Source: Diaphorobacter aerolatus
Lineage (GTDB): Bacteria; Pseudomonadota; Gammaproteobacteria; Burkholderiales; Burkholderiaceae_C
Direction of reading: 5' to 3'
Assembly: GCF_014489535.1 (NCBI RefSeq)
Contig: NZ_CP060783.1
Coordinates: 4,361,501 to 4,425,500, forward strand
Length of the DNA stretch: 64,000 bases
The notes under the pieces were generated by a model that saw nothing but the letters and a program-made list of their open reading frames with translations, did no database searches and was not told the DNA's origin. The translations under genes were made by a program, and so were the position numbers. Numbering within the stretch: the first letter of the stretch is position 1; each line of letters starts with the position of its first letter. This document shows positions 1 to 11,651 of this stretch, piece by piece.

Positions 1-535
1 TGGCAACTACCCCGAGATCTGGCGCGACTGCGCAATGAAGGGCGCGGAATTGATCATTCGTTGCCAGGGCTACATGTACCCCGCGAAGGACCAGCAGGTG
101 ATGGTATCCAAGGCCATGGCGTGGATGAATAACGTCTACGTGGCGGTCGCGAACGCGGCAGGCTTCGACGGTGTGTATTCCTACTTTGGTCATTCCGCAA
201 TCATCGGGTTCGATGGCCGCACGCTCGGTGAATGCGGCGAGGAAAACATGGGTGTTCAGTACGCAGAACTCTCCAAATTTCTGATCCGCGACGCACGCAA
301 GAACGGACAGTCGCAAAACCATCTGTTCAAACTGCTGCATCGTGGTTACACCGGAAAGATGAATTCCGGAGAAGAAGCCAATGGGCTTGCGGCCTGCCCG
401 TATGGTTTCTATGAAAAGTGGATCAATGATCCCGAGGGAACCCGGGAAATGGTCGAGTCGTTCACACGATCCACCGTCGGTACGCCTGAGTGTCCGATTG
501 AAGGCATTCCGAACGAGCCTGCAAAGCACCGTTGA
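1..535 (+). CDS. amiE: aliphatic amidase, C-terminal part (start outside window)
   Basis: Hydrolyses short aliphatic amides (acetamide, propionamide) to the acid and ammonia in the cytoplasm. The reading frame is open from the first base; the start lies upstream. The first visible residues, [17 protein letters not shown], contain the catalytic cysteine of the nitrilase superfamily (codon 29-31), which is Cys166 in the Pseudomonas enzyme. The rest ([19 protein letters not shown], then the C-terminal tail ending EPAKHR) follows the AmiE pattern, so only roughly the first half is missing. It heads an operon with a MoxR ATPase, a VWA protein, amiC and amiR. The amiE leader that AmiR would antiterminate is outside the window. 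Identification is secure from sequence plus context. Confidence 0.95.
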   Translation, partial: GNYPEIWRDCAMKGAELIIRCQGYMYPAKDQQVMVSKAMAWMNNVYVAVANAAGFDGVYSYFGHSAIIGFDGRTLGECGEENMGVQYAELSKFLIRDARKNGQSQNHLFKLLHRGYTGKMNSGEEANGLAACPYGFYEKWINDPEGTREMVESFTRSTVGTPECPIEGIPNEPAKHR

Positions 536-604
536 TTTCCGGTTCGCGATGCCGGTGTGTCCTTGCAGTGGATTGGCATCGCGAATCGGTTTTTTTGCAG
601 ACCA

Positions 605-634
605 ATGGAGATGGGAAAGATGGAGATGGGAAAG
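605..634 (+). repeat. 15-bp direct tandem duplication over a start codon
   Basis: ATGGAGATGGGAAAG occurs twice in perfect tandem (605-619 and 620-634). Each copy supplies an ATG, a GGAG and the codons MEMGK. The GGAG of copy one sits 9 nt before the ATG of copy two, so the duplication itself creates a well-placed ribosome binding site for the ATPase gene. Confidence 0.9.
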
Positions 635-1441
635 CCCATGATCGAAGCTCTCGAAGAATACTGGATTGGACACGAGCCGTTCTACAACGAGGTCGACCGC
701 GAGGTGGCCATGTTCGAGGCGGCCTATGCCTTGCGGCTGCCGCTGATGCTCAAGGGGCCGACCGGCTGCGGCAAGACACGGCTGGTGGAGCACATGGCCT
801 GGAAGCTCGACAGGCCGCTCGTCACCGTGGCGTGCAACGAAGACATGACGGCGGCCGATCTCGTGGGGCGCTATCTTCTCGACGCCAACGGCACCACCTG
901 GCATGACGGGCCGCTCACCATGGCGGTACGACATGGCGCGATCTGCTATCTCGACGAGGTGGTGGAAACGCGGCAGGACACCACGGTGGTGATCCATCCG
1001 CTGACCGACGCGCGCCGACAACTGCCGCTCGACAAGAAGGGGGAGTTGATTCAGGCACACCCGGATTTTCAACTCGTGGTGTCGTACAACCCGGGATACC
1101 AGAGTCACACCAAGGACCTGAAGCAATCGACGCGTCAGCGATTTCTGGCGCTGGATTTCAACTACCCTCCGGCAGATCTGGAGCGGCGGATCGTCGCCCA
1201 TGAAGCAGGCATTGATTCCGCGCTTGCCGCACGCTTGGTGACGATTGGCGAGCAGTCGCGTGCCTTGGTCGAGCGCGGTCTCGAGGAGGGGATGTCCACA
1301 CGCATGCTGATTCACGCCGGACGTTTGATCCGCCATGGCGTGGACGCCGTCGCGGCCTGCAATCTGGCGCTGGTTGTTCCTCTGAGCGACGAGCCCGATC
1401 TGCAACGTGCGTTGAAGAATCTGGTCGATGCGCATTTCTGA
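620..1441 (+). CDS. MoxR-family AAA+ ATPase (AmiB/NorQ/CbbQ-like)
   Basis: An AAA+ chaperone-like ATPase of the MoxR/CbbQ/NirQ group. Walker A GPTGCGKT is at residues 46-53 and Walker B ICYLDE near 108-113, followed by the usual VVETRQDTT segment; the length (about 273 aa) fits the family. The start at 620 is preferred because GGAG lies 9 nt upstream, but 605, 626 and 638 are possible because of the 15-bp duplication. It overlaps the next gene by 14 bp. In Pseudomonas the amidase operon carries amiB, an ATP-binding chaperone-like gene, at this position, so this is probably its counterpart. Family knowledge: MoxR proteins work with a VWA-domain partner to activate or insert cofactors in a client enzyme, and the next gene is such a partner. 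That AmiE is the client is inference. Confidence 0.85.
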   Translation: MEMGKPMIEALEEYWIGHEPFYNEVDREVAMFEAAYALRLPLMLKGPTGCGKTRLVEHMAWKLDRPLVTVACNEDMTAADLVGRYLLDANGTTWHDGPLTMAVRHGAICYLDEVVETRQDTTVVIHPLTDARRQLPLDKKGELIQAHPDFQLVVSYNPGYQSHTKDLKQSTRQRFLALDFNYPPADLERRIVAHEAGIDSALAARLVTIGEQSRALVERGLEEGMSTRMLIHAGRLIRHGVDAVAACNLALVVPLSDEPDLQRALKNLVDAHF

Positions 1442-3486
1442 ATCCACGGCGCTGTCGTCGAAGTCTCCGCGTGCCTGGGAGCGCATGCGCGCGCGGTGGC
1501 GTGTCGGCGATCTCGCACTGCTCGAACGCGCCGTTGCGCAGCAGGTCCACGCGCTTGCCGCACGCGTGCCCGAGCGCGACTGGCTTGCGCTTCTCGAACT
1601 GCTGGAAGCGCTGCATGCCGCGCAGCCGCTCGCGGCATTCGCGGTCGTCGAGCGGCTTGATGGATTGATGCGCAGATTGTCGGTCGAGGGATTGCGGCGC
1701 TGGATATTGACGGGCCTGCGTCTGCATGAGGGGGCGAACGGGCAGGCCCTCCAGCGTTATTTCGACCTGGACAGCGGCGATGCCGTCCAGGCCTTGCATC
1801 GCGAAGCGTCACTGGTGGATGTCTCCAGCCTGCTGCCCTCGCTGGGCTGGCTTGCACACCTGCTCGCGGGTGAGTCCATGGCGGTGCAGGTGCGGTCGCA
1901 AACCGTGCTGCACGCGGCAGCGCAGAGGCCGGTGCTGGAGCCTGAGCATGGCTTGTTCCTGCCCGACGGCTACACCGCGCTTGATGGCGCGGATTCCTGT
2001 GAACTGCTGCGCGCTGCCGTTGCGCATGCTGCGGCGCACTGGAAGCACTCGCCGCGCAAACTGCCCGGGCGTGGACTCAAGCCGATGGGTCATGCGGTCG
2101 TCGGTGCGCTGGAGGACGCGCGCGCCGAATGGTTGTTTGCGAACGAACTGCCGGGTGTGGGCCGCTGGTTTGCGCAGGCGTGGCCGGTTCAGGCGCGCGA
2201 GGAACGCCGCGACGATTTTGAAGGACTGCTCGCGCGGCTGCACTGGGCATTGGCGGACGAGGCTCATGAGGACCCGCATGCCTGGATCGTCAAGGCCCGC
2301 ACAGCGTTTTCGCGGCTGCGCGACGACGGTCAGTTGAAAGGGCCCAACGCGCTGCGTCAGGCCGCCTCGGTGCTCGCCAACGATCTGGGACAGATGCGGT
2401 TGCGCATGAACTTGCAGACCTTCCATGTGCCTGCGGCCTACCGGGACGACAACAGTTTTCTCTGGGATCTGGGCGACAACGCGAATGACCCGCCGCCGGA
2501 AATTCAAAGCGACGTGCCGGTGCAGCAAACCGCACGCACGCCGCCCCCACAGTCCGGCGAAGATCGCGATGGCGTTGAAGCGCCACTGGTATGTGCGGGC
2601 GACCCGCTGCCGTTTTTCTACCCGAATGGGACTACCGCGCGGAGCGATTGCGCAGTGACTGGTGTACCGTATACGAGCGTTTGCCCTCGTGGGTGAGTCG
2701 GCGAACGCGCACTGGCGCGAGCCGCCATCGCGGCATGGAAAGTGGCGTGCCGCGCTACGCACCGACCGCAGTGTGCGCCTGCGCAGGCAGTGGCAAGGCG
2801 ATGAGCTGGATCTCGATGCGGCCATCGAATGGCAGGTGGATCGTCGCTCGAGCCGCGATCCCGGTCAGCGCATTTTTCGTGATGCGGGCCGTGCATCTCC
2901 GGCACTGAGTCTGTTGGTGCTGGTGGACCTCTCGGAGTCCTGCAATGATTTGGTCGCAAACACCGATCTGCGCCTTCTCGATCTTCAAAAGCAGGCGCTG
3001 CGCCTGCTGGCCAAACGCCTTGACGGCAGCACGATGCGATTGGCGATTCATGGCTTTCATTCCGATACGCGCAAATCCATTTCGTACTTCAGGATGCTGG
3101 ACTTTGGCGCGCGCCTGGATTCCGGGGGCGAGCGCGCGCTCCAAGGCCTGCGCGCGGCTTACTCGACGCGCCTCGGCGCTGCGTTGCGTCATGCGAGCGG
3201 CATGGTTGCGCACGAAACCAATGCCCGGCGCGTGATCGTCGTGTTGAGTGATGGTGAGCCTTCCGATATCGATGTGCATGATCGCGAGTATTTGCTTGAA
3301 GATGCGCGTCATGCAGTGCACGAAGCACGTCGAAATCGGGTTAATGTGGCGTCGCTGGTGGTCGGCGATACAGGTGCGGCATCGGCGCGCGCCATCTACG
3401 GCGCGGGTGCTTATGCGGTGGCGCGCAATCCTGCGGAATTGCCGGCGCGGCTGTTCGGCTTTCTGGAGCGACTTGCGCGGATGTGA
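1428..3486 (+). CDS. VWA-domain protein (NorD/CoxE/CbbO-like), two apparent frameshifts
   Basis: Partner protein of the MoxR ATPase. The N-terminal ~400 residues are an uncharacterised helical region. The C-terminal ~190 residues are a von Willebrand A domain with the MIDAS motif DLSES and a later [10 protein letters not shown]. The reading frame changes twice: near 2621-2623, where FFYP must continue as [14 protein letters not shown], and near 2691-2693, where LPSW continues as GESANAHW. Both points are a run of three C or G where a fourth base would restore the NorD-type protein of about 686 aa. I read these as missing bases, not decay. The start ATG at 1428 overlaps the ATPase gene, implying translational coupling. 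Confidence 0.8.
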
Positions 3487-3576
3487 TCGTCGCGTAGGAC
3501 TTGGGAAAACTGAGGATGCACAACTCTTGTTTTTCCGCCAAAGTTTGATTTGCGCATTAACCGAGGCAGTGAAAGG

Positions 3577-4758
3577 ATGACTCAAGTGTCAAACAAGGAC
3601 CCGCTACGAATCGGAGTGCTGTTCTCACAGACCGGCGCAACCTCGCGCATCGGGCGCTCGCAGTTGCAGGGTACGCTTTTGGGCATCGAGGAGGTCAACG
3701 ATGCCGGTGGCGTGGATGGACGCGAAGTCGTTCCGGTGATCTATGACGCGCAGTCCGATCCGCGCGTATACGCGACGCTGGCCGAACGGCTGATTCTCGA
3801 AGACCGCGTCAATACCATCTTCGGCTGCTACATGTCGAGCAGCCGCAAGGCGGTGATTCCGATCATCGAGCGCTGGAACAAGCTGCTGTTCTACCCGACC
3901 TTGTACGAAGGCTTCGAGTTCTCCAACAATCTCATCTACACGGGCGCGGCACCGAACCAGAACAGTGTGCAACTGGCCGAGTACATGACGGCCAACTTCG
4001 GCGCGCGGGCCTATCTCATCGGATCGGACTACATCTATCCGTGGGAGTCCAACCGCATCATGAAGGAGTTGATCCAGCAGCGGCCGAACAGCGAACTGCT
4101 CGGTGAACGCTACGTGAAGCTGGACGCCACGGAAATCGATTTCGAGCCCATCCTCATGGACATCAAGGCGCGGCAGCCCGACTTCATCTTTTCCACCATC
4201 GTGGGCGATTCCACCGCGAGCCTTTACCAGGCCTATGCCAACGCGGGGCTGGACCCGACGCGCATGCCGATTGCCAGCCTGACCACCTCCGAGGCCGAAA
4301 TCTCGCAGATGCTGCCTGGCGCGGCGGCCGGTCATTTCACGGCGGCGCCGTATTTCCAGTCGATCCGCTCGGATGTAAACCAGCGATGCCTTGAGCGCTT
4401 TCGCCGTCGGTTCGGGCATGGCTGCATGCCCAATCTGTGCTGGGAGGCCGCGTATTTTCAGATCCACCTGTTTGCCAACGCGTTCCGGTTGGCCGGCAGC
4501 GACGAGATCAACCTGCTCCTGCCGCATCTGCTCGGAAGTGAATTCACTGCGCCGCAGGGTAGGGTGCGCATCGACGAACGCAATCACCATACCTGCCTTT
4601 ACCCGCGAGTGGGACGGGTGGACGTGAACGGGCAATTCGTCATCATGCGCGAGGCCACGCGTGCCGTGCATCCCGATCCTTATCTGGTCACGCACTCACT
4701 CGGCGACTGGACGGTGAAACTGCCCAACCTCATCAACGATGCACAGGAGGGCCCGTAA
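3577..4758 (+). CDS. amiC: amide-binding sensor and negative regulator AmiC
   Basis: A cytoplasmic periplasmic-binding-protein-fold sensor that binds amides and holds the antiterminator AmiR inactive until inducer arrives. The N-terminus (DPLRIGVLFSQTGATS) and the run EEVNDAGGVDGREV match the AmiC/urea-binding type 1 fold. No signal peptide is present, as expected for AmiC and unlike the transport homologues. Length is 393 aa, close to the 385 aa of the Pseudomonas protein. ATG 3577 is chosen over an upstream TTG because homology begins there; CGAGG lies about 10 nt upstream. The stop is followed after one base by the amiR start, matching their physical complex. Confidence 0.92.
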   Translation: MTQVSNKDPLRIGVLFSQTGATSRIGRSQLQGTLLGIEEVNDAGGVDGREVVPVIYDAQSDPRVYATLAERLILEDRVNTIFGCYMSSSRKAVIPIIERWNKLLFYPTLYEGFEFSNNLIYTGAAPNQNSVQLAEYMTANFGARAYLIGSDYIYPWESNRIMKELIQQRPNSELLGERYVKLDATEIDFEPILMDIKARQPDFIFSTIVGDSTASLYQAYANAGLDPTRMPIASLTTSEAEISQMLPGAAAGHFTAAPYFQSIRSDVNQRCLERFRRRFGHGCMPNLCWEAAYFQIHLFANAFRLAGSDEINLLLPHLLGSEFTAPQGRVRIDERNHHTCLYPRVGRVDVNGQFVIMREATRAVHPDPYLVTHSLGDWTVKLPNLINDAQEGP

Positions 4759-4759
4759 G

Positions 4760-5383
4760 GTGGACATACCTGTTCGTCGCCGCCCTGCGAATTCGGCCTT
4801 GCTGGGTGACCTGCGATCACTGCGCGTGGCGGTGCTGCATCCTGACGATTCGGATGGCCTGCATCTGATTCAGCAGTTGCAGCGCATTGGTTGCCATACG
4901 CAGGGATTCTGGCCGCCACCGCTCGCCTTGCCCGACTCCATCGATGTGGTGTTCGTGGCGGTGCGTCCCGACATCATTCACCACGACATGACATGGCGCA
5001 CGCCGGACATGCGGGCCGCGCTGATCGCCATCGTCACCTACGAAAACCCGACGATTGTGCAGACCGTGTTGGAACTCGGAGCGCATGCGGTCATGCCGTC
5101 GCCGGTGCGTTCGTTCGGCGTGTTGTCGACCCTCGTGGTGGCGCGCGACGTGCAGCATGCACTGACCGGCCAGATCAAACAGATCCGCAAACTCGAGGCG
5201 CGACTGCTCGGGCAGCGCAGACTCACCGATGCCAAGGCGGTGCTGATGCAGACGCGGGGAATTTCGGAGGACGCGGCGTATGAGCTGATCCGCGCACAGG
5301 CCATGGCCAAACGCATGTCGATGGACGAGATCGCCACGGCCATCATCAACGCCAATGAAATCCTCAACCTCGGGAAAACCTGA
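4760..5383 (+). CDS. amiR: amidase operon antiterminator AmiR (ANTAR protein)
   Basis: An RNA-binding antiterminator that allows transcription through the leader terminator of the amidase operon when AmiC is loaded with amide. It has a pseudo-receiver N-terminal half, a coiled-coil linker ([17 protein letters not shown]) and a C-terminal ANTAR three-helix domain ([21 protein letters not shown]). The likely start is GTG 4760, directly after the amiC stop, with AGGAGG inside the end of amiC about 10 nt upstream. About 207 aa, as in Pseudomonas (196 aa). No amiS-type transporter follows; the operon appears to end here. Confidence 0.92.
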   Translation: MDIPVRRRPANSALLGDLRSLRVAVLHPDDSDGLHLIQQLQRIGCHTQGFWPPPLALPDSIDVVFVAVRPDIIHHDMTWRTPDMRAALIAIVTYENPTIVQTVLELGAHAVMPSPVRSFGVLSTLVVARDVQHALTGQIKQIRKLEARLLGQRRLTDAKAVLMQTRGISEDAAYELIRAQAMAKRMSMDEIATAIINANEILNLGKT

Positions 5384-5532
5384 ATTCCATTCGACGACTT
5401 GAGTCAGGCAGACGTAAGAGCGACATTCGATATTATGAACATCAGGCCATGCTGGAAGATATGGGTTGCGCATCGCGCACGCACGTACACATTCACCATC
5501 GCCCCCAGTCAATTTACTCAGGAGACAAACCT

Positions 5533-7488
<1,956 letters not shown>

Positions 7489-7512
<24 letters not shown>

Positions 7513-7818
7513 TCCAGAGCGCCGCGAAGCGGCGCATGCGCAAGGCGCATTGCGGGGTTCGGGAAGCACTCATATCGCGCAGCGATGTGACGTGCTTACC
7601 AGAATCCTCTTCCTTGCAGATCAGTTGGCGGAGACCAACTGATCCAGAGCGCCGCGAAGCGGCGCATGTGCAGGGCGCAATCGCGGGGTTCGGGAAGCAC
7701 TCATATCGCGCAGCGATGTGACGTGCTTACCAGAATCATCTTTCTTGCAGATCAGTTGGCGGAGACCAACTGATCCAGAGCGCCGCGAAGCGGCGCATGT
7801 GCAGGGCGCAATCGCGCG
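7489..7818 (+). repeat. tandem ~130-bp repeat, 2.5 copies, starting inside the acs 3' end
   Basis: Units begin at 7489 (130 bp), 7619 (131 bp) and 7750 (about 69 bp, truncated). Each starts with a perfect 10-bp inverted repeat, GATCAGTTGG / CCAACTGATC with loop CGGAGA, followed by a second hairpin GCGCCGC-GAA-GCGGCGC and, in the full copies, an imperfect one (TCATATCGC/GCGATGTGA). The first hairpin of copy one contains the last codons and stop of acs, so the unit seems to have been amplified from the gene end. Copies two and three are identical over the shared part; copy one differs at a few bases. Confidence 0.9.
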
Positions 7819-7830
7819 CAAATGCTCTCG

Positions 7831-7868
7831 AAAAGACCGGTTCCCGTCAGGCAATCGGTCTTTTCTGC
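7831..7868 (+). terminator. Rho-independent terminator after the acs repeat region
   Basis: Stem AAAAGACCG (7831-7839) pairs with CGGTCTTTT (7856-7864), followed by T-rich sequence. This is the only classical U-tract terminator downstream of acs. The remainder up to the next gene (7869-8043) shows no further recognisable feature. Confidence 0.8.
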
Positions 7869-8043
7869 TTTTCTTTCCCTCCCACCCGGTTTGTATGTCT
7901 TTGTCAAAGACCTGTAGGACTTCGCCTTAAAACTCCCCGGTTTGCGTGACTGGCGGTTGGCTTCGGATACAAACAAGCTTTTCCACCATCACCTCTGTCT
8001 CTGTCGGTGCGCCGCTTTGCGGCGTTGAGGGAGTCTGTCAATC

Positions 8044-8565
8044 ATGAATTTGAGAACCATTTTTCTGCTACTGATCGCCATCGTCATTGCTCTTTTGGCG
8101 GTGCTGAACTGGAACACGCTAATGACCTCCACGACGGTGTCGCTGGGCGTGACCGACATCGTCGCTCCGCTGGGTGCCATCATGCTGGGGTTGACCGTGC
8201 TGCTGTGCGTGTTCTTCCTGGCCTATGTGCTGTCTCTGCACGGCTCCGTGTTGATGGAAACGCGTCGCCACGTCAAGGAAATGGCGGCTCAGCGCGATTT
8301 GGCCGACAAGGCGGAGCTTTCGCGCTTCACCGAACTGCGCCAGTTCCTGGAAACGCAGCAGCGCCAGTCGCAGGATCTGTTCAACGCGCGCATGGACGCG
8401 ATGGAAGCCCGCGTGACCGCACGCACGGCCGAGGCCGAGAATGTGACGGCGGCCTTCATGGGCCAGCTTGAAGACCAATTGCGTTTGCGAGGTTCGTCCC
8501 GGCCGCGACTTCGGTGCGCGCGACCGGTGTGGATCTGGATGTGGGGCGTTCAAGCCCTCCGGTGA
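8044..8565 (+). CDS. LapA-type (DUF1049-like) inner membrane protein with coiled coil
   Basis: Two transmembrane segments at about residues 5-22 and 39-65 sit in a pattern resembling lipopolysaccharide-assembly protein A domains. They are followed by a charged, probably coiled-coil cytoplasmic region (roughly 70-145, rich in E, R, Q and A) and an Arg/Trp-rich tail. The start ATG has GAGGGA some 12-14 nt upstream. Function is not known for this group. The last ~25 residues (SRPRLRCARPVWIWMW) look unlike the rest and may reflect a local frame error, though I could not identify a specific run to blame. Confidence 0.6.
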   Translation: MNLRTIFLLLIAIVIALLAVLNWNTLMTSTTVSLGVTDIVAPLGAIMLGLTVLLCVFFLAYVLSLHGSVLMETRRHVKEMAAQRDLADKAELSRFTELRQFLETQQRQSQDLFNARMDAMEARVTARTAEAENVTAAFMGQLEDQLRLRGSSRPRLRCARPVWIWMWGVQALR

Positions 8566-8599
8566 CCGCTTCTGAAATCAGGGCACGCGATACAAGGCA

Positions 8600-8637
8600 A
8601 AAACGCCGCGCTGCAGAAAATGGCAGCGCGGCGTTTT
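8600..8637. terminator. bidirectional Rho-independent terminator
   Basis: A perfect 15-bp stem (AAAACGCCGCGCTGC at 8600-8614, GCAGCGCGGCGTTTT at 8623-8637) with an 8-nt loop lies between convergent genes. A and T ends serve both strands. Confidence 0.93.
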
Positions 8638-8669
8638 GCTTGGGCGGGCAACCGGGGATGCCCGGTGTA

Positions 8670-8975
8670 TTACTTCAGCGTCAGTACCCACTCGGCCAGC
8701 TTCTTGGCTTCGGCGTCGTTCACCTGGGCGTTGGCGGGCATGGGGACCGGACCCCACACGCCCGAGCCGCCCTTGACGATCTTGCCGGCCAGGGTATCCA
8801 CGGCACCGGCCTTGCCCGCGTACTTGCCCGCCACGTCCTTGAACGAAGGCCCCACGAGCTTCTTGTCGACCGCGTGGCAGGCCATGCAGTTCTTGGCCGT
8901 GGCAAGCGCCTGGTCGGCGAAGGCGGGAGCTGCCACCGCGAGGGTCATGGCGAGAGTGATCAGGGTGCGCTTCAT
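8670..8975 (-). CDS. class I cytochrome c (c551/c552-type), periplasmic
   Basis: A small monohaem electron carrier of 101 aa. A Sec signal peptide (residues 1-20, cut after AFA) is followed by the haem motif CMACH at 30-34 and a C-terminal region with PVPMPAN supplying the axial methionine. Such proteins shuttle electrons from the bc1 complex to terminal oxidases; a cbb3 oxidase is encoded later in the window. The gene is monocistronic, ends at a shared terminator and has its promoter towards 9000-9050. The exact cytochrome subclass is inferred from length and motif only. Confidence 0.9.
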   Translation of the reverse strand: MKRTLITLAMTLAVAAPAFADQALATAKNCMACHAVDKKLVGPSFKDVAGKYAGKAGAVDTLAGKIVKGGSGVWGPVPMPANAQVNDAEAKKLAEWVLTLK

Positions 8976-9155
8976 CTTCTATTCCTATCTTCCGTGGGTT
9001 ACAGTTACAGCTAATTAATGCGATTGTAGTGATCGGGGTTGACCTGATTCGATGAACCGGTTCAAGAATTTCGGGTCAATGCGTCCGGTGTGTCGGCCTG
9101 CCGGACCACAATCCGTTGCAAAGAATCATGCCAACAAGGTTTTGGAGGAAACGCC

Positions 9156-9392
9156 GTGTACACATTGGGTCTGGGAATTCTGCTGGTCCTGCTCAAGTAT
9201 CTCGAAGTCAGCCCGGTGGTCAACTGGTCGTGGTGGGCGGTGCTTTCCCCGTTTGCCGTCACGGCCCTGTGGTGGGTGTGGGCCGATGCGTCCGGGCACA
9301 CGAAGCGCAAGGCCATGGAAAAGATGGACAAGCGCCGTCAGGATCGCATCGACCGTGCCAAAAATGCCATGGGCCGCAACGACCGTCGCTGA
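9156..9392 (+). CDS. small Trp-rich membrane protein (TIGR04438-like)
   Basis: A 78-aa protein starting at GTG 9156 with GGAGG 7 nt upstream. The N-terminal half is hydrophobic, with one or two membrane segments and the cluster NWSWWAVLSPFAVTALWWVWAD. The C-terminal half is strongly basic (KRKAMEKMDKRRQDRIDRAK). This matches a small Trp-rich family restricted to Burkholderiales and relatives, of unknown function. An in-frame upstream start at 9090 is rejected because it lacks a ribosome binding site. Confidence 0.8.
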   Translation: MYTLGLGILLVLLKYLEVSPVVNWSWWAVLSPFAVTALWWVWADASGHTKRKAMEKMDKRRQDRIDRAKNAMGRNDRR

Positions 9393-9733
9393 ATTTTCGC
9401 CGCGTGCCGATGGCATGAACGAATGAATGAATGAAACATGGGTGGATGCTGAGGCTATTTCGGGACGCTGTGGGTATCGCGCGCGTAAAGCCTGGGCAAA
9501 CCTTTCGCCAGCCCCGGATTGTTGGCATGTCCTGTCATGAAAGCACGGCTGCGAGATAATCGCCATGTTCCGTCCTGATCGCTTTTGCTGGAGCCCACAA
9601 GGCCTCCCGATGGAGTGATTGGCGCCTATGACCCGGTTTACCCTGCGGGCCCACTCAACTTTTTTGATAAATTGGCTGTTGACGCAGAGCCGCTAAGAAA
9701 AAGTTTTTCCTCGTTTCTTCTCCAGTAACCACG
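9393..9733. other. intergenic stretch upstream of ilvD
   Basis: 341 bp without a convincing gene on either strand. It contains a short GAATGAATGAATGAA run near 9419 and presumably the ilvD promoter close to 9660-9730. No T-box-like or leader-peptide structure was recognised. Confidence 0.5.
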
Positions 9734-11599
9734 ATGCCCGCATACCGTTCCAAAACCTCCACCGCCGGTCGCAACATGGCTGGCGCCCGCTCGCTGTGGC
9801 GAGCCACCGGCATGAAGGATGACGACTTCTCCAAGCCGATCATCGCGGTGGTCAATTCGTTCACGCAATTCGTGCCCGGCCACGTTCACCTGAAGGACCT
9901 CGGGCAGCTCGTCGCGCGCGAGATCGAGGCAGCCGGCGGCGTTGCCAAGGAGTTCAACACCATCGCCGTGGACGACGGCATCGCCATGGGCCACGACGGC
10001 ATGCTGTATTCGCTGCCCAGCCGCGAGGTGATTGCCGACTCGGTCGAGTACATGGTGAATGCGCATTGCGCCGATGCGATGGTCTGCATCTCGAACTGCG
10101 ACAAGATCACGCCCGGCATGCTCATGGCGGCGATGCGTCTGAACATTCCGGTGGTGTTCGTCTCCGGTGGCCCGATGGAAGCGGGCAAGGTACGTCTGGC
10201 CGTGCCCGCAGCCGATGGCACGAAGACCATACAGATCAAGAAGCTCGACCTGGTCGACGCCATGGTGATGGCCGCCGACGACAAGGTCAGCGATGCCGAA
10301 ATAGCCGAAGTCGAACGCTCGGCGTGCCCGACCTGCGGCTCGTGTTCGGGCATGTTCACCGCCAATTCCATGAACTGCCTGGCCGAGGCGCTGGGCCTCG
10401 CGCTGCCGGGCAACGGCACGGTGGTGGCAACGCACGCCGACCGCGAGCAGCTCTTCAAGCGCGCGGGCCGTCTGGCGGTGGAGCTGTGCAAGCGCTACTA
10501 CGAACAGGAAGACGCATCGGTCCTGCCGCGCGCGGTGGGCTTCAAGGCCTTTGAAAACGCGATGACGCTCGACATCGCGATGGGCGGTTCCACCAACACC
10601 ATCCTGCACCTGCTCGCGATTGCGCAGGAGGCCGGTATCGACTTCACGATGAGGGACATCGACCGCCTTTCGCGCACCGTGCCCCAACTCTGCAAGGTGG
10701 CGCCCAACACCAACAAGTACCACATCGAAGACGTGCACCGCGCGGGCGGCATCATGGCCATTCTTGGTGAACTCGACCGCGCGGGCAAGCTGCACACCGA
10801 CGTGCCCACCGTGCACGCCAGGACCATGAAGGATGCGCTCGCGCAGTGGGACATCACGCAGACCAGCGACGACGCCGTGAAGACCTTCTACATGGCCGGC
10901 CCCGCAGGCATTCCGACGCAGGTCGCATTCAGCCAGAACACGCGCTGGCCGAGCCTCGATCTGGATCGCGCCGAAGGCTGCATCCGCTCCTACGACCACG
11001 CGTTCTCCAAAGAGGGCGGTCTGGCGGTGCTCACCGGCAACATCGCGCTCAACGGCTGCGTGGTGAAGACGGCGGGCGTGGACGACTCGATCCTGGTGTT
11101 CGAAGGCCCGGCCCACGTTGTCGAGTCGCAGGACGAAGCGGTCGAGAACATTCTTGCCGACAAGGTGGTTGCGGGCGACGTGGTCGTCGTGCGCTACGAA
11201 GGCCCCAAGGGCGGCCCCGGCATGCAGGAAATGCTGTATCCCACCAGCTACATCAAGTCCAAGGGCCTGGGCAAGGCATGCGCGCTGCTGACCGATGGTC
11301 GCTTTTCGGGCGGCACCTCGGGCCTGTCGATCGGCCACTGCTCGCCCGAGGCCGCAGCCGGTGGAGCGATTGGTCTGGTGAGGAACGGCGACCGCATCCG
11401 CATCGACATTCCCAATCGCACCATCGACGTACTGGTCAGCGACGAAGAACTCGCCAGGCGCCGCGAAGAGCAGGCAGCACTGGGCTGGAAACCCACCAAG
11501 CCGCGTCCACGCAAGGTGTCCACGGCGCTCAAGGCCTATGCCATGCTGGTGACTTCTGCCGACAAGGGCGCGGTGCGCGACGTGTCGCTGCTGGATTGA
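9734..11599 (+). CDS. ilvD: dihydroxy-acid dehydratase
   Basis: Dehydrates 2,3-dihydroxy-isovalerate and 2,3-dihydroxy-3-methylvalerate in valine and isoleucine synthesis. At 621 aa it is full length for the long (E. coli-type) form. The iron-sulfur ligands lie in [12 protein letters not shown] and [16 protein letters not shown]; the C-terminal domain has [21 protein letters not shown]. The N-terminus [20 protein letters not shown] is typical. It stands alone, with a hairpin downstream and a convergent MBL-fold gene beyond. A very long antisense reading frame here is only a codon-bias artefact. Confidence 0.97.
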   Translation: MPAYRSKTSTAGRNMAGARSLWRATGMKDDDFSKPIIAVVNSFTQFVPGHVHLKDLGQLVAREIEAAGGVAKEFNTIAVDDGIAMGHDGMLYSLPSREVIADSVEYMVNAHCADAMVCISNCDKITPGMLMAAMRLNIPVVFVSGGPMEAGKVRLAVPAADGTKTIQIKKLDLVDAMVMAADDKVSDAEIAEVERSACPTCGSCSGMFTANSMNCLAEALGLALPGNGTVVATHADREQLFKRAGRLAVELCKRYYEQEDASVLPRAVGFKAFENAMTLDIAMGGSTNTILHLLAIAQEAGIDFTMRDIDRLSRTVPQLCKVAPNTNKYHIEDVHRAGGIMAILGELDRAGKLHTDVPTVHARTMKDALAQWDITQTSDDAVKTFYMAGPAGIPTQVAFSQNTRWPSLDLDRAEGCIRSYDHAFSKEGGLAVLTGNIALNGCVVKTAGVDDSILVFEGPAHVVESQDEAVENILADKVVAGDVVVVRYEGPKGGPGMQEMLYPTSYIKSKGLGKACALLTDGRFSGGTSGLSIGHCSPEAAAGGAIGLVRNGDRIRIDIPNRTIDVLVSDEELARRREEQAALGWKPTKPRPRKVSTALKAYAMLVTSADKGAVRDVSLLD

Positions 11600-11618
11600 A
11601 GCGCCCCGTGGGTGGTGT

Positions 11619-11643
11619 GAACAGGGCCGGAGTGGTCCTGTTC
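11619..11643. terminator. hairpin between convergent ilvD and MBL-fold gene
   Basis: GAACAGGGCC (11619-11628) pairs with GGTCCTGTTC (11634-11643), a 10-bp stem with one G-U pair and a 5-nt loop. There is no strong U tract, so intrinsic termination is possible rather than certain. Confidence 0.5.
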
Positions 11644-11651
11644 ATCGCTCC

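Noticed and set aside
9393..9733. tRNA or leader-peptide attenuator upstream of ilvD
   Set aside because: No cloverleaf, no branched-chain-rich leader frame and no alternative hairpins could be recognised by eye.
9638..11338. A 566-codon open frame antisense to ilvD
   Set aside because: Low-complexity His/Arg/Ala-rich translation with no family pattern; GC-rich codon bias creates such mirror frames (also at 28078-30069, 22060-23418 and 3625-4695).
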